A stretch of DNA of 64,000 nt from assembly GCA_037013495.1 (NCBI GenBank), contig CM072806.1, positions 26,538,001 through 26,602,000 of the forward strand, read 5' to 3'. Shown here piece by piece: positions 1 through 10,443 of the stretch; position 1 is the first letter of the stretch; each line of letters opens with the position of its first letter. The position numbers and the translations under genes are program-made. This stretch comes from Hippophae tibetana. Its lineage: Eukaryota > Streptophyta > Magnoliopsida > Rosales > Elaeagnaceae. The notes under the pieces are model-generated. The model did no database searches. It was not told where the DNA came from and saw only the letters and a list, made by a program, of their open reading frames with translations.

Positions 1-655
1 GAGTGAATAAAATTCTTATGTTGTTAGTGTTTAATCCTACTTTACTTGTGATTTGTGAGCAAGACTATACTTTTAAGGCTATTGAGTGTTCCCATGATAG
101 TGATTGTTGGTGATCGTGGTTGAGGTGTTTTCAACGTTTTTAGTACTCATTCTTGTTCCCAATACTAATAATTGATTCCCAATCATAATATTAAGTGTGG
201 TTTTGGCAATGGAGGAGATTCGAATCCTTGTGTTGGATAAGTAGTTACAAAGGCAATGAGCAAGGGTAGTTATAGGTAGTGTGGTCCCAAATGATAAAAA
301 TTTTTGCATTTATATTTCTTTGAAGTTGTATTTATTTATTATTTAGTAGATTGTTTGTTATCGAGTGGTTGCATAAGCATCTGGTGGATTTTACCACATG
401 GACATATTTTTAGGACGATTTACCTCGTTATATGATTGTATTTGTATGCTTTGCTTTTTCGTGAGTACAATCTAAGTTTTGATCGTGATATAGGCTTTGG
501 ACTCTGATTGAAAAGCTTCTTACTTTCAATATAGCATACTTTATTTCCTTATTAAGTAGCGTGTTAATTGTTTCTTGTTTGTGGTTTACCTCTTATGGAA
601 GGAAAAGTCCTTAAGGAGTTTGTATCCTCTCATCCTTGTTGTGTACTGGGTTTCA
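1..655 (+). mobile_element. 3' part of a copia-type LTR (family also at 9171, 15753 and 27047)
   Basis: The stretch from about 320 to 460 resembles the U5 side of the complete LTRs at 9171-10431, 15753-16791 (both minus) and 27047-28238 (plus). It shares a run around 'tttattatttagtaga', 'gagtggttgc' and 'cctcgttatat'. The right end, 'gggtttca', matches the terminal 'ctttca' of the other copies. No primer-binding site follows 655, unlike the 15753 copy, so this is a solo LTR or a 3' LTR. The left part lies outside the window. Confidence 0.6.
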
Positions 656-1074
656 AACACTTTCGTATGTAAATAAAAAAAATTAGTGTCAAAAATTTTG
701 CTAATACAATTAATTGTAAGAATATGAACAACTATATAATTTTGAATGAAAAATAATTATTTAAATATTAATTATTTTCATTTTCATTTTTGATAAAAAA
801 AAGTATTTTCAAAAAACCATTTGACCCCTTAATTTTGCATTAAATTGTCAAACATGCTAAGATGATTACTTCACAAGAGGTAACAAACATGTACTACCTT
901 ATAATATAACAACGGTTATAAAGTACATTTTTGTCAAATGTAACTAATGATATGAACGATATCATTATATATAAAAACTTAAATTAATAAATGATATGTT
1001 AGGTAACGTCGTCCATTATATTTTAGGTAATAACTAAGTATTTTTTTAATTTAGGGTTTAGATTTTAATGTTTA

Positions 1075-1076
<2 letters not shown>

Positions 1077-1106
<30 letters not shown>
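1077..1106. repeat. (TA)n microsatellite
   Basis: Uninterrupted AT dinucleotide run of about 15 units. Confidence 0.95.
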
Positions 1107-1109
<3 letters not shown>

Positions 1110-1343
1110 TGATAAATAATTTAGAAAAATAGTATTTACAAATCATAATAACTTTTGGATGAGACTATTTAAAATGTATAAATGTTAATAAATATAGAAT
1201 TTTAAAGTAATAAATGATTCTTAAAATCAAGTAAAATATTTAATTACTATTAGAAATACATATATCGTTAGATTGTGTTTATTCAAAATTCTAGATCATT
1301 TATTAAAAAATATTTTTCTAAATTATTTCTATCGGGAATGATC

Positions 1344-1345
<2 letters not shown>

Positions 1346-1376
<31 letters not shown>
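1346..1376. repeat. (TA)n microsatellite
   Basis: Uninterrupted TA run of about 15 units, 240 bases after a similar one. Confidence 0.95.
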
Positions 1377-1378
<2 letters not shown>

Positions 1379-1567
1379 ATGAACACTATTTTGACCTATT
1401 ATTTACTTTGTTTTTAAGTATTTATTTTATATTTTATTTTACTTTTATTTTATTTTGGAGGTATTTACGTGTTTTATAGGTTAAAATGTTTATAGAAATT
1501 TTTTGGGTAAACATGAAGAAAAAGAGTAAAATCATTTTAGATATTGAGAAACTTCAAATCACTAACT

Positions 1568-1694
1568 GGACAACACAATAACAAACAAATTTTCTAGTAG
1601 GACAACATAGCAACAAATAAAGTCTCAATGGGACAACACAACAACAAACAAATAATCTAATAGCAAAACACAATAACAAACAAAGTCTTTAAAA
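1568..1694. repeat. Short tandem array, four units of 31-32 bp
   Basis: Units starting 'ggacaacacaa' begin near 1568, 1600, 1631 and 1663. Each carries a 'caacaaacaaa' core followed by a T-rich tail with 'tct'. The fourth unit is the most diverged. No function is visible. Confidence 0.7.
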
Positions 1695-3177
1695 AGATAG
1701 CACAAAAAAAATGCAACTATGCAAATTATATGCAATATAATGCAAACTATAAGCAATATAAGAGAGTGAGTGTATATAACACGCAAACATAAAAATGTGT
1801 CATAAATGATACCGAGCTTTCAATAATCAACCTTACGAATGACTTATAAAAAATTGAATAAAATACAGACATTGTGTTTTGTCCAAGAAAACACCAATGC
1901 AAACATAAGATACACATAGGCGGACAATTATTTTTGAAAACTGTCTAACTAAACGATTTCAAGAGTAAACCAAACTTAGATATTTTTTATAGGTTAGTTG
2001 GTCTAGTATAGGTCCTAAAATTTAAAAAAACTAGCCTAATAATGTAGGTTTGTGGTTTTTATTTTACAAAATTGAAAAAATCCAAATTAACTTATTATAT
2101 GTTTTAATTTGATTATATTTATAATATTTATACATATTAATTAACATATTTTAAATTTTATAATTTTTTATTTTTTTTAAATTCTTATATCCAAATCTAA
2201 TTCGGTCATGGAACTATTTTCAATAAAAAATTCATTTTCTCAAAATCATGTGGTTCAAAGAATAAACATTTTTATTTTTCTTTTTGGGTTGAGATATAAA
2301 CATATTTTAGCAAATTTTGGTAATACGCATGAGATTTTTTTTTTTTTAATTTAAAACACTTTGACAATCTTCATTCTTGTTTTCGTTCTAGTGATTTGGA
2401 GCCAGGTGCAAAGTTATAGTTTTTTTTTTTTTTTTGGAAATTTTTATTTTTGAAAAAGTTAAAGATTTTCAAATAACAACATTAAGAGAAAATATAATGT
2501 GTTAAGATTACTTTTTTACTTCTAGGTTTTGGTTTATGAACTAAAATTAGGGAACAAATCGCTCTCAAGCCGACCTCATAGGTTGGCTCTTGAATGTTGA
2601 TTTTTTTGAGACATATATACTAAGTTTTGGTTTTTATAAAATTGATAAAGTAAAGTTTGCTAGTAAAACATGACAATAATACATCTCTATAAATAGTAAA
2701 AAATGAGTGAAAAATATTTTTGTTTGCAATCCTATTAGAAATTGTTTTTTAAAATGTAGTTTTGAAGTATAAGCACATGATTAATTCTGCTTTAATTGAA
2801 GCAGAATGTGCTCTTCTAAGTTATTAAAAGCTTTCATTAAAAAAAAAATCCTTAATATTACTTTAGACATAAATGATGAATTAATCTTAAATAGTTCTTT
2901 CCCAACTTGAGATATACCTTATTTATTATTATTAATTTATATTTTAAAGAGATTCACACCACACAAGTAGGGGCATATATATATATCGTGGCCTTGGAAT
3001 GATTTATAATAAATTAACACAGTAACTAAAACTGAAGGTTCTTTGGAAATGGTTGCTGTGCTTATAAGAACATAATGTTTGAAGCAGGCAAAGAAACAGA
3101 GAGCGCAATAAAAGACCCCACAACATGTGTTTTTTCATGTTCTCTTTTGTTTTGTTTTTCACCCCCCGAGAGACCCG

Positions 3178-3540
3178 CGCTATATTAAAAAGTTGAGGGG
3201 GCCATTTGAGCTGAAAGAGTACATAGTGATTGATTTGTATGTTCGTTTGTTTTCTATCTAACTCCACCTATCCAGCTACCCATTTTCTCTTTCCTTTTTT
3301 TCTTCTTTAATTCTTACCGATGAAGATTGGACATTGCCAACTCAAACTTGTACATACATACATAATACACCATGGGCGTACTATTTGCTGTCAGTTGTGG
3401 TTTTCTTCTCAATTTTCTCCATCTTCATTGAGATATATGGGAAGGCAAGTTTCAACCCAAAAACAAGAAATAAATTATTAAACACATGCATGCATTTGTG
3501 TTATCCTAATCACTTTTCTTATTATTTAAAATAAAATAAA
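3178..3540 (+). other. Exon-like patch: TATA-like box, pyrimidine-rich leader, short open frame
   Basis: Base composition is less AT-biased here than in the flanks. A TATA-like 'tatattaaaa' (3181-3190) is followed by a pyrimidine-rich leader and an ATG at 3320 whose frame closes after roughly 55 codons. Another frame is open from about 3280 to 3534 and encodes a hydrophobic stretch near 'WAYYLLSVVVFFSIFSIF' that could cross a membrane. 'gaag|gcaagt' at 3441-3450 fits a GC-AG intron donor. I recognise no family and find no second exon. It could be the 5' end of a lost host gene or chance. Confidence 0.25.
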
Positions 3541-4789
3541 ATAATTCTACTTGTTATTATTCAGATACCATTATCATTTAGTAACTAAATAGATTTACAT
3601 TTCATTAAAATTTATACAATCGTTAAAGAATGATATTAAATGGTATAGTAAAATATTACTATATATAAAATAATATGTTTATAATATATAAAAGTGTTGT
3701 TTTATATATGAAATTTTTTAAAAATCTCTTTATTATTTTTTCGTTTTTATTATATTATTAAATCTTTATTTAAATATAAATTAAATATTTCTTAATTATC
3801 ATAAAATTTATCTAATTTGATACTATAATTTATGTAATAAATAAATAAATGTATTAATAGAAATGATGTCTGAATGATTACATATAAAATTACTCTTACT
3901 CTATTACTGTAATTTGCATCATGTGAATGTGACCACTCAATAAGCCATGTCACTACTTCAATGCCGAATCAAAGTACAATACACAACTGATTTGAATTTA
4001 AGATACTAAAAAAACATACCCAAAAAATATTTAAGGAATATGCCATATTCAATACGTAATTATATATCTCCTATATATTATAAATAAAGATAATTTATAT
4101 TTTAATAATGAATATTATTAAAAATCAGATAATATTTTCTTGATGACATTTTTTATCCCTCTAGATATTGTATATAGATATTTATACATATATACACTGT
4201 GAACCATCTTCACCTGTAAATATTATTCAATATTCCATTCTCAAAAATGCAATTTCTATTAATTACCATCAGTCTAATTTCTCTCACATTTTATATAGAT
4301 CCGATTTAAGCATCAAAATAAATTTGGCATCACACCGATGCTATTTTATACAGTTTTGCAGATCAAATATTAGGAAGTGAAGAACGAAATTCGATAATCT
4401 ATGTGAAAATTTTAATGGTATATATATATATATACTAGTTGATTTGATGAACTGTAATTGAAAAACATTCATCACTATTCTTCAAATTCTTCATTCTTAT
4501 CTTTGATGTCTTCGTCAACTTTCTCTTACAAGAAACAGTTTGATCCGCAAAACTTTTACAATGAGTTAACAAAATTTCTTTATGTATAAAAAGTGTCAAA
4601 AGCTTTGATCTTTTTTTTTTCCCCTGTTCTTTTCTTTTGTTTTTTTCCTTCTCTTTTTACTGTTTTTTTCCCCTCTTCTATATGTTTTCTTTTACTACTT
4701 CTTTAGCTTTAGATTTACTTCTTTTTTTTGTTGTCTATGTATTAGAATATATAAAGCACTGAAATAACTAATTAACAATATATTAGTTT
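3541..4789. other. AT-rich noncoding stretch
   Basis: No coding frame or element boundary is recognised. It has poly-T/C-rich tracts (4608-4740) and a short (TA)n run near 4420-4434. Confidence 0.55.
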
Positions 4790-5560
4790 TTTTTTATTGT
4801 TTTGTTGTTTTTTTACATATAAATAAATATTAAAATATTTATAAAATAAATATATTTTTTATTTATACACATAAATAAATACTAAAATATCCATAAAATA
4901 AATATATTTTTTTATAATTAATTGTTATTATTTATAAAAAAACGAGTTCTATCGCTATATTGTTCTGCTACTTTCTTTTATACACAAACAAATACCAAAT
5001 TATTCCTAAAGTAAACACATTTTTATTTATATATACAAATAAATACAATTTTTATAATTATATATTACTATATATAAAAGTAAGATACACTAATGAATAA
5101 TACATTGGTTATTCTCCTGGTGTTTTTTTCACACAAATAAATACTAAAATATCTATAAAATAAATACAGTTATTATTTATACACAAAAATAAATATTAAA
5201 ATAAAATCTTTTTATTTATACATAAATAAATACCAAGATGCCCTTAAAATAAATAAATTGTTTTATAATTATAAATAAAAAAACTAGAATAACTAATAAA
5301 TAGTACATTGATTATTCTTTCCCTCGATTGCTTCACTATTTTTTTATGTAAATAAATATCAAAATATCATTAAAATAAATATATTTTTTATAAATTATTA
5401 TTTTATTAGTTTTATTGTATATTGTTTTGATTATTTTTCACAAAAATAAATGCCAACATACTTATATCTCCTTCATTTTTTTTATTTTTTGTTAATTTTT
5501 TACTATTTAATGGTTATTTTATGTATTTTTCTTGTACATTAATAAATATCAAAATGTCCC
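4790..5560. repeat. Degenerate AT-rich tandem repeat region
   Basis: A motif of the type 'acaaataaatactaaaata' followed by 'aaaataaatatattttt' recurs at least eight times (near 4816, 4867, 4982, 5030, 5132, 5182, 5220, 5345, 5541). Spacing is about 50 bp in the denser parts. A longer block including 'acattg(g/a)ttattct' appears near 5102 and 5307, suggesting a higher-order unit of about 205 bp. Confidence 0.55.
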
Positions 5561-6080
5561 TTTAGAATTATCAAATTTAAAAACGTAACATTGTTTATGT
5601 TTTTTTAGAAGTAATATTAGTATTTTAAATCAAGTATTAACATATAATATGAGATAAAAGACAAATATATTACTTAACAAATTATTTATAGATTACATTT
5701 TAATTTAAATAATTTTTCAAAGTAAATTACATAGTTTTGGACTCGTGCTATATAGTAAAATACTTGATGCTAGCTAATTCATCAAGAAACCAACTGTTAG
5801 CCACACAGCCTCTAATGTCACATTCTCACGCAAGATGGGCATAAAGAGAAAGCCTTAGATGCCCACCATGGCACTAAGTTAGCATGCCTCTAAGAAATGA
5901 TCCAATAGGTGTTGTAAAGGTTTCTCGCTCACAAGGAGTGGCTACCACCTCTAGGAATTTTCCATACGACATATTTGAAAGCCTAGAGCATATATGGACA
6001 TTAACGTATCAAGAATCAAACATTGACTTGAGTCAAAGCCATCACACATGTCTGACAACATCATCCTTCACTATGCATAG
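5561..6080. other. Noncoding, probably 5' untranslated part of the gypsy element
   Basis: From about 5770 the composition becomes less AT-rich and resembles 7933-8370 on the other side of the LTR at 6081-7932. I infer one stretch of gypsy 5' region split by that LTR. No LTR or PBS of the gypsy element was recognised. A short frame at 5884-6090 matches nothing I know. Confidence 0.4.
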
Positions 6081-7321
6081 TGATAGGTAGAACCGTCATC
6101 GCCGATTCTACCATCGCTTTGGTTTTATATTTATAAAACTCTCACAAGTGTACGAATTATTTCATAGAAAATGATAAGTATACTCTAAATGTCGATCTAA
6201 AGAATAAATATATGTGGTTTTTAATTTATTATTCAAAATTTTAAAAACGAAATTAAATCATAAACATCATATCACGATATTTGGGGTTTTTGTGTTTCTA
6301 ATCTAATAAAATAAAAATAAATATAGATACCGATTCAATAAACATTTATGCAAATTTTATCATTTATAATAGTAGAGTATTTATGGATATAATAACTAAA
6401 TTAATTATGCTTGCTCATATTATTTAGGTTATGAAAGATATAAATTGATATTTATTGATTCTCTTTTTTTTTATATAAATAACACCTTTGATGGGGTTAG
6501 ATATTCTTTGTTAACTAAACAAATCAATTAACACCTATGGGTGAGGTTGATAACTAATTTGGTTAATTAAATTAATTCATTTTTTCTAAGAGATTGAAAA
6601 TAAATCATTTAAATGCCACTTTTGGTAGGGTTAGACAGTTTAAACTTTATTTAAGGTGTCCAAATTAAACTTACGAATTTAATTATCTGAGTACTAACTT
6701 TGAAGTTTTAAAACCACTACTGAAAACATGTTGTCAATACATTTTCATATAATTTTTGAAATAGAGCTTCACTCTAACTATCGGGCGATTGTACCAACAA
6801 ATAAAAGAGTACTACTCTAAATCAGACCGGGTTTCTAAACCTTAAAATCTAATTTTCAGATTTAAGTTTGTAATGAAAAATAATACATTTTTCTCTAACA
6901 TTTCTTAATTTAAAATCTTGAATAAAAATAAAATCAATTCATTTTAGAGATTTTTTCCTATTTAATATTTTGTAAGCATAATAAAGTTATTATTATATCA
7001 TGTTTACAAACAACCAACAAAGTTAAATTTAATCACAGACAAATTAAATATAACATATAAGAATAAAGCATAAAAAATAATTGCAAAGAAAATAAAATCC
7101 TTACAATACTTTAATGTTATTCCTCTTGTTGGAAAACCTCCAAACAGAATTTGAATTTCCATTTATTAAATCAAAAAGCAAATAAATTATAAAAACATAA
7201 TTAGTTCTTCTCAAAAAGAAAGAACTCTAAAACTAAGAAAAGCTAAAAACTAAGAAATGGAGAGAAAGAAAGAGAGAAGAAGATGTTTTTGAGGTGTGTT
7301 TTGATATAAAGAGAATGAGGG

Positions 7322-7329
7322 TATTTATA
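7322..7329 (-). promoter_or_regulatory. TATA box of the LTR promoter
   Basis: TATAAATA on the minus strand, followed downstream by a pyrimidine-rich leader and preceded by the GC-rich 22-bp array. This is a typical U3/R arrangement. Confidence 0.6.
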
Positions 7330-7428
7330 AGTAAGGAGAGGAAGAAAAAGTGGGTGGAAAAATGATAAAAAAAAATAGAGGAAACGCGTAGTAGGTGATG
7401 ATGACATCAGTTGGTGGGTGGGGTGTGA

Positions 7429-7568
7429 CAGCGCACGCAGAATGGAGAAGAAAAGTGCGCAAACTGGGTGTAGATGGGCACAGGTGCACACGAAATGGAG
7501 TAGGGGTGCACACGGAATGGAGTAAGGGCGCACGCGGGATGGAGAGAAGGCACGCACGGATGGGCGAT
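7429..7568 (-). repeat. GC-rich 22-bp tandem array in U3
   Basis: Four adjacent units (7481-7502, 7503-7524, 7525-7546, 7547-7568) share the pattern '(g/c)(t/c)(g)cac(a/g)cg.aatggag'. Two more diverged units lie at 7429-7472. The array is far more GC-rich than anything around it and sits about 100 bp upstream of the TATA box, so a promoter or enhancer role is a reasonable inference. Confidence 0.7.
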
Positions 7569-8369
7569 ACGCGCGCGTTGCTCAGCGCAACTGGGCATGC
7601 CGTGCGCGTTGGTCGGCGTTGCTGGGCGGCTGCGTGCACTGTTTCCTCTTTTTTGACATTTTTGACCCATTTTGTCCAATTTTTCCATCTTTTTTTTACT
7701 TTTCCTTATTTACTTTATGAATATATTTGTGATGTATTTCCTTCGGTATTTTGTTTTTGAGTCTTTAAGTTACTTTTTTAAGCGAAAATGCCTGAAAAAC
7801 AATAAAAATATCTATGATTCTGAAAAGATAGATTTATATAAATAAATGATAAAATCATATAAATATATATATTTTTAATCAATTAACGTGCATAAAATCA
7901 TGATAATTGTAGTATTTTTTGAGCCCTCATCACATATCCCTAAGACATGTCATTTTGTTAGCTCCACCCATTTCACCATTTAGCTAACCAGCTATCGATC
8001 ACTAACTAGCCATAAGACTAGGTCATCAATGACCATATCATTCGCCCATCAATATGTCTAGGGTCTACCATTAGTCCATATGAAAATTAGCATAGACATA
8101 AATGTGTATCTCATAACCATTAGGATTTAAGGGACTACCTCGAGGCTAGATCGTAGACATAATCCAATTAGGAAAACCATGCCAATAATATTGAATATTG
8201 TATAATTATTACCAATACTAGGTACTTTGGTGAAACAATGTTCTAGGTAGGAGCACCCCATTCACACGCTTGAGTTGTTAGTTAAGTAGATGGAGACTTG
8301 ACTGAATAATGTACAGAGTGTTAATGATTGGGGAATCTACTACAACCTTTTCACTCTAAAGGTAATGAT

Positions 8370-9165
8370 TGTGAAAATCATTGAAAAAATAAACATGCAT
8401 AACATTTCCAAGTACAATGGGAATGGGAAGCCCCTAAACCATTTAGAAGGGTTCGAATGCTAGATGGACCTAGACACCTATGGCGATGCTATCAAATGCC
8501 TGGCCTTCCTGATAACTTAAGAAAATAAGTCCAACACTTGATACATAATGTAGAAGCCCGGTACCATGAACAACTTTCTTGGGTTCAATAAGGAGGTCCA
8601 ACACACGTTTCTGCTTAGAAAAGGTTGCAAAGAAAATATCCCACTTAATGGCCACCAAGCAAGGTAAGGATTAACCTTTGAAGGATTTCTTCAATCATTT
8701 AAACAATGAGAAGATCCATGTGAAGTATTGTTTTGACACTTTAATTGTAAGCATACTCTACCATGTCATTAATCCAAGAAACTATTGTTCAAGATCACTG
8801 AGAGGCTTCAATGATACACACAAAATTCATGCAACTAATGGTAAACTATAAGAAGAAACTTGAAAAGGGTATATCATAGCTTTACCGGAAGTATAAGGTT
8901 AGAGAATAGTTCAAGAACCATAGTGAAAAGCAACCCATAGAGGACCCAAAGAGCTATAACCTGCCCAAATGGAATGATCACAAGCACCTTAGGGTAGATT
9001 TTAATAACTACACTCCCATCTTAGTACCATTGCAAGAATGTTTAATGCAGGTTCATAACACTATGCTACTCAAGCAATGAATAAATATGATGAGTAATAT
9101 TGGAAAAATGGATTAGGGGAAACAATGTATGTTTTACAAGGACAATGGCCACCTTGAAAGAGACT
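8370..9165 (+). pseudogene. gag: Ty3/gypsy gag, N-terminal part, decayed
   Basis: The plus strand encodes pieces of a retrotransposon gag capsid domain, including 'YNGNGKPLNHLEGF' near 8412, 'KPGTMNNFLGFNKEV' near 8551 and the start of a zinc knuckle, C-MFY-KDNGH, at 9126. These fit the family pattern of a DG-x-DP-x-DHL region, a KPGSI-like region and a C-x2-F/Y-H-x-GH knuckle. Stops and frameshifts interrupt it. The frame runs to 9170 and resumes at 16797 after the copia-like insertion: the codons before the break read ERDYK and those after it read ELKEEIEYLI. The protein would have formed a virus-like particle; this copy cannot. Confidence 0.7.
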
Positions 9166-9170
9166 ATAAG
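9166..9170. repeat. Target-site duplication ATAAG (left)
   Basis: Identical to 16792-16796, flanking the minus-strand copia-like element. Confidence 0.9.
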
Positions 9171-9329
9171 TGAAAGAGTCCACAACCTGGTATATGACCA
9201 GGTTAAGCAAATATAGACTCTTAAAAGACTCTGGCCTAACTCGTGAGAAATAGAATAGTAAAACAATTATACAGTTCACACAGTCAAAACACATAATATA
9301 TAAAATCAAAAGTCGATAACCATAATAAC

Positions 9330-9332
<3 letters not shown>

Positions 9333-9366
<34 letters not shown>
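9333..9366. repeat. (TA)n microsatellite inside the 3' LTR
   Basis: Pure dinucleotide run present in only one of the two LTRs of the element, so it expanded after insertion or came with a divergent LTR. Confidence 0.9.
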
Positions 9367-9368
<2 letters not shown>

Positions 9369-9990
9369 AATAGAAAGCACGTAAGAATGTAAAAGCTTTC
9401 TAATCTAAGTTTAAGCTTTTAGTATGTTTATACATATACACCTTAATCATGGATTATACTACAACAATATCAAATCATACATAACACTCGATATGGTAAT
9501 AGCCTCGAGTTGCTTAGGTTAACCATTCATCAACAAATAATTCACTAAGCAATAAACAAGTTACAACACTAATAGACAATAAAACCATTATTACCTCTAT
9601 CAGTTGAGATCTATGTCTTAACTTCCTACTACAGCTCTTCACTTGTTGCTTTTGTAACTTTTTGGTTCAACACTCAAACTCGATTGTCTTTCACAGCTAA
9701 AACCACCAAATGTGATGGGATTGAAAAACAATGATCAGTAATAATAAATGTATCAACTCATAACCTTATAGGACACACAGTTCACTACTAATATCAAACC
9801 ACGTACAAGAGACACATAGTCAAACCATGCATTCACATAGATTACAATTTGATACTAAACTCCCAAAAATGACCCATTCTCAAATATAAGCTCTGCAAAA
9901 TGATTTCAAAATTAGATATAAATCATAGTGTGTATTTTGGCAGAATTTCATCTCTTGAACAAGGGGTAAAGAAGAGAGAAATTAGTCGGG

Positions 9991-9998
9991 TATTTATA
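9991..9998 (-). promoter_or_regulatory. TATA box in the 3' LTR
   Basis: TATAAATA on the minus strand, at the equivalent place to 16390-16397 and 27459-27466 in the sister LTRs. Confidence 0.6.
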
Positions 9999-10431
9999 GT
10001 ACTAAGATTTTTCATCTCACTAGCCACCTCACTACCAACACACTATTACGTGTAGCGAGGTCCCTGGTGAGCTTGTTTACGAGCTTGTTGGTAAGGTATG
10101 TAAAACGTGATATTTTTTGCTTCCAAAAATGTTGAGAAAAATCCAAAAATACATGTACCTAAAACAAGCCAAAAATCATGAGCAACAATGTTGGCTTGCT
10201 CATTGAAAACCAACACTTTCAACATAGCAAACGCACTACGAAAACCAATCATATGGTGTGTGTAAAAATTCTTGTATACAGAGTGTACCTGACTATATAC
10301 GTGTATGATTTAATAATTTGCAGTAACCAACCTTACACAGAAGAAAATAGATACACTAAGTAAAATAAATTAGATATCATGTTTTGTACACCAAAAGCCA
10401 ACACACAGACATGAGTACAATAGGACTTACA

Positions 10432-10443
10432 TTCTACTACTTT
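10432..10443 (-). other. Polypurine tract
   Basis: On the minus strand the sequence AAAGTAGTAGAA directly precedes the 3' LTR start TGTAAG, where the plus-strand primer is expected. Confidence 0.55.

Larger units (their letters stand above)
656..3170. other. AT-rich noncoding stretch
   Basis: I see no coding frame or domain here. It holds two (TA)n runs (1077-1106 and 1346-1376), a short tandem array at 1568-1694, poly-T runs near 2335-2350 and 2421-2435, and a patch near 1003-1070 that resembles the foldback element at 38290-38520. Confidence 0.6.
6081..7932 (-). mobile_element. Athila-like Ty3/gypsy LTR, probably solo
   Basis: Read on the minus strand it starts TGATGAGGGC (7932) and ends CTATCA (6081), giving TGAT/ATCA ends. 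Flanks are 'catag' (6076-6080) and 'catat' (7933-7937), a 4/5 match for a 5-bp target duplication. The U5 part shows the 'aagtgtacg...aatgataag' motif shared with LTRs at 28545, 43281, 56989 and 58788. It is an inverted relative of 19314-20980: 6480-6700 pairs with 20390-20600, including 'ggtgtccaaattaaactta'. No PPT lies beside the 7932 end, which fits a solo LTR. Confidence 0.65.
9171..10431 (-). repeat. 3' LTR of the copia-like element
   Basis: TGTAAGTCCTA at 10431 going down to CTTTCA at 9171. It carries a (TA)n run at 9333-9366 absent from the 5' LTR, and a longer segment between 9260 and 9480 that accounts for most of its extra 220 bp. A TATAAATA lies at 9991-9998 on the minus strand. 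Confidence 0.8.

Noticed and set aside
4608-4740. Pyrimidine-rich tract as an intron end or promoter
   Set aside because: No exon-like sequence on either side; simple T/C-rich DNA.
7395-7760. Long overlapping frames on both strands across the GC-rich patch
   Set aside because: They exist because GC-rich tandem repeats have few stops. They overlap on both strands and show no domain.
9070-9369. 99-codon minus-strand frame
   Set aside because: It starts in a (TA)n run and crosses the LTR/gag boundary, so it cannot be a gene.
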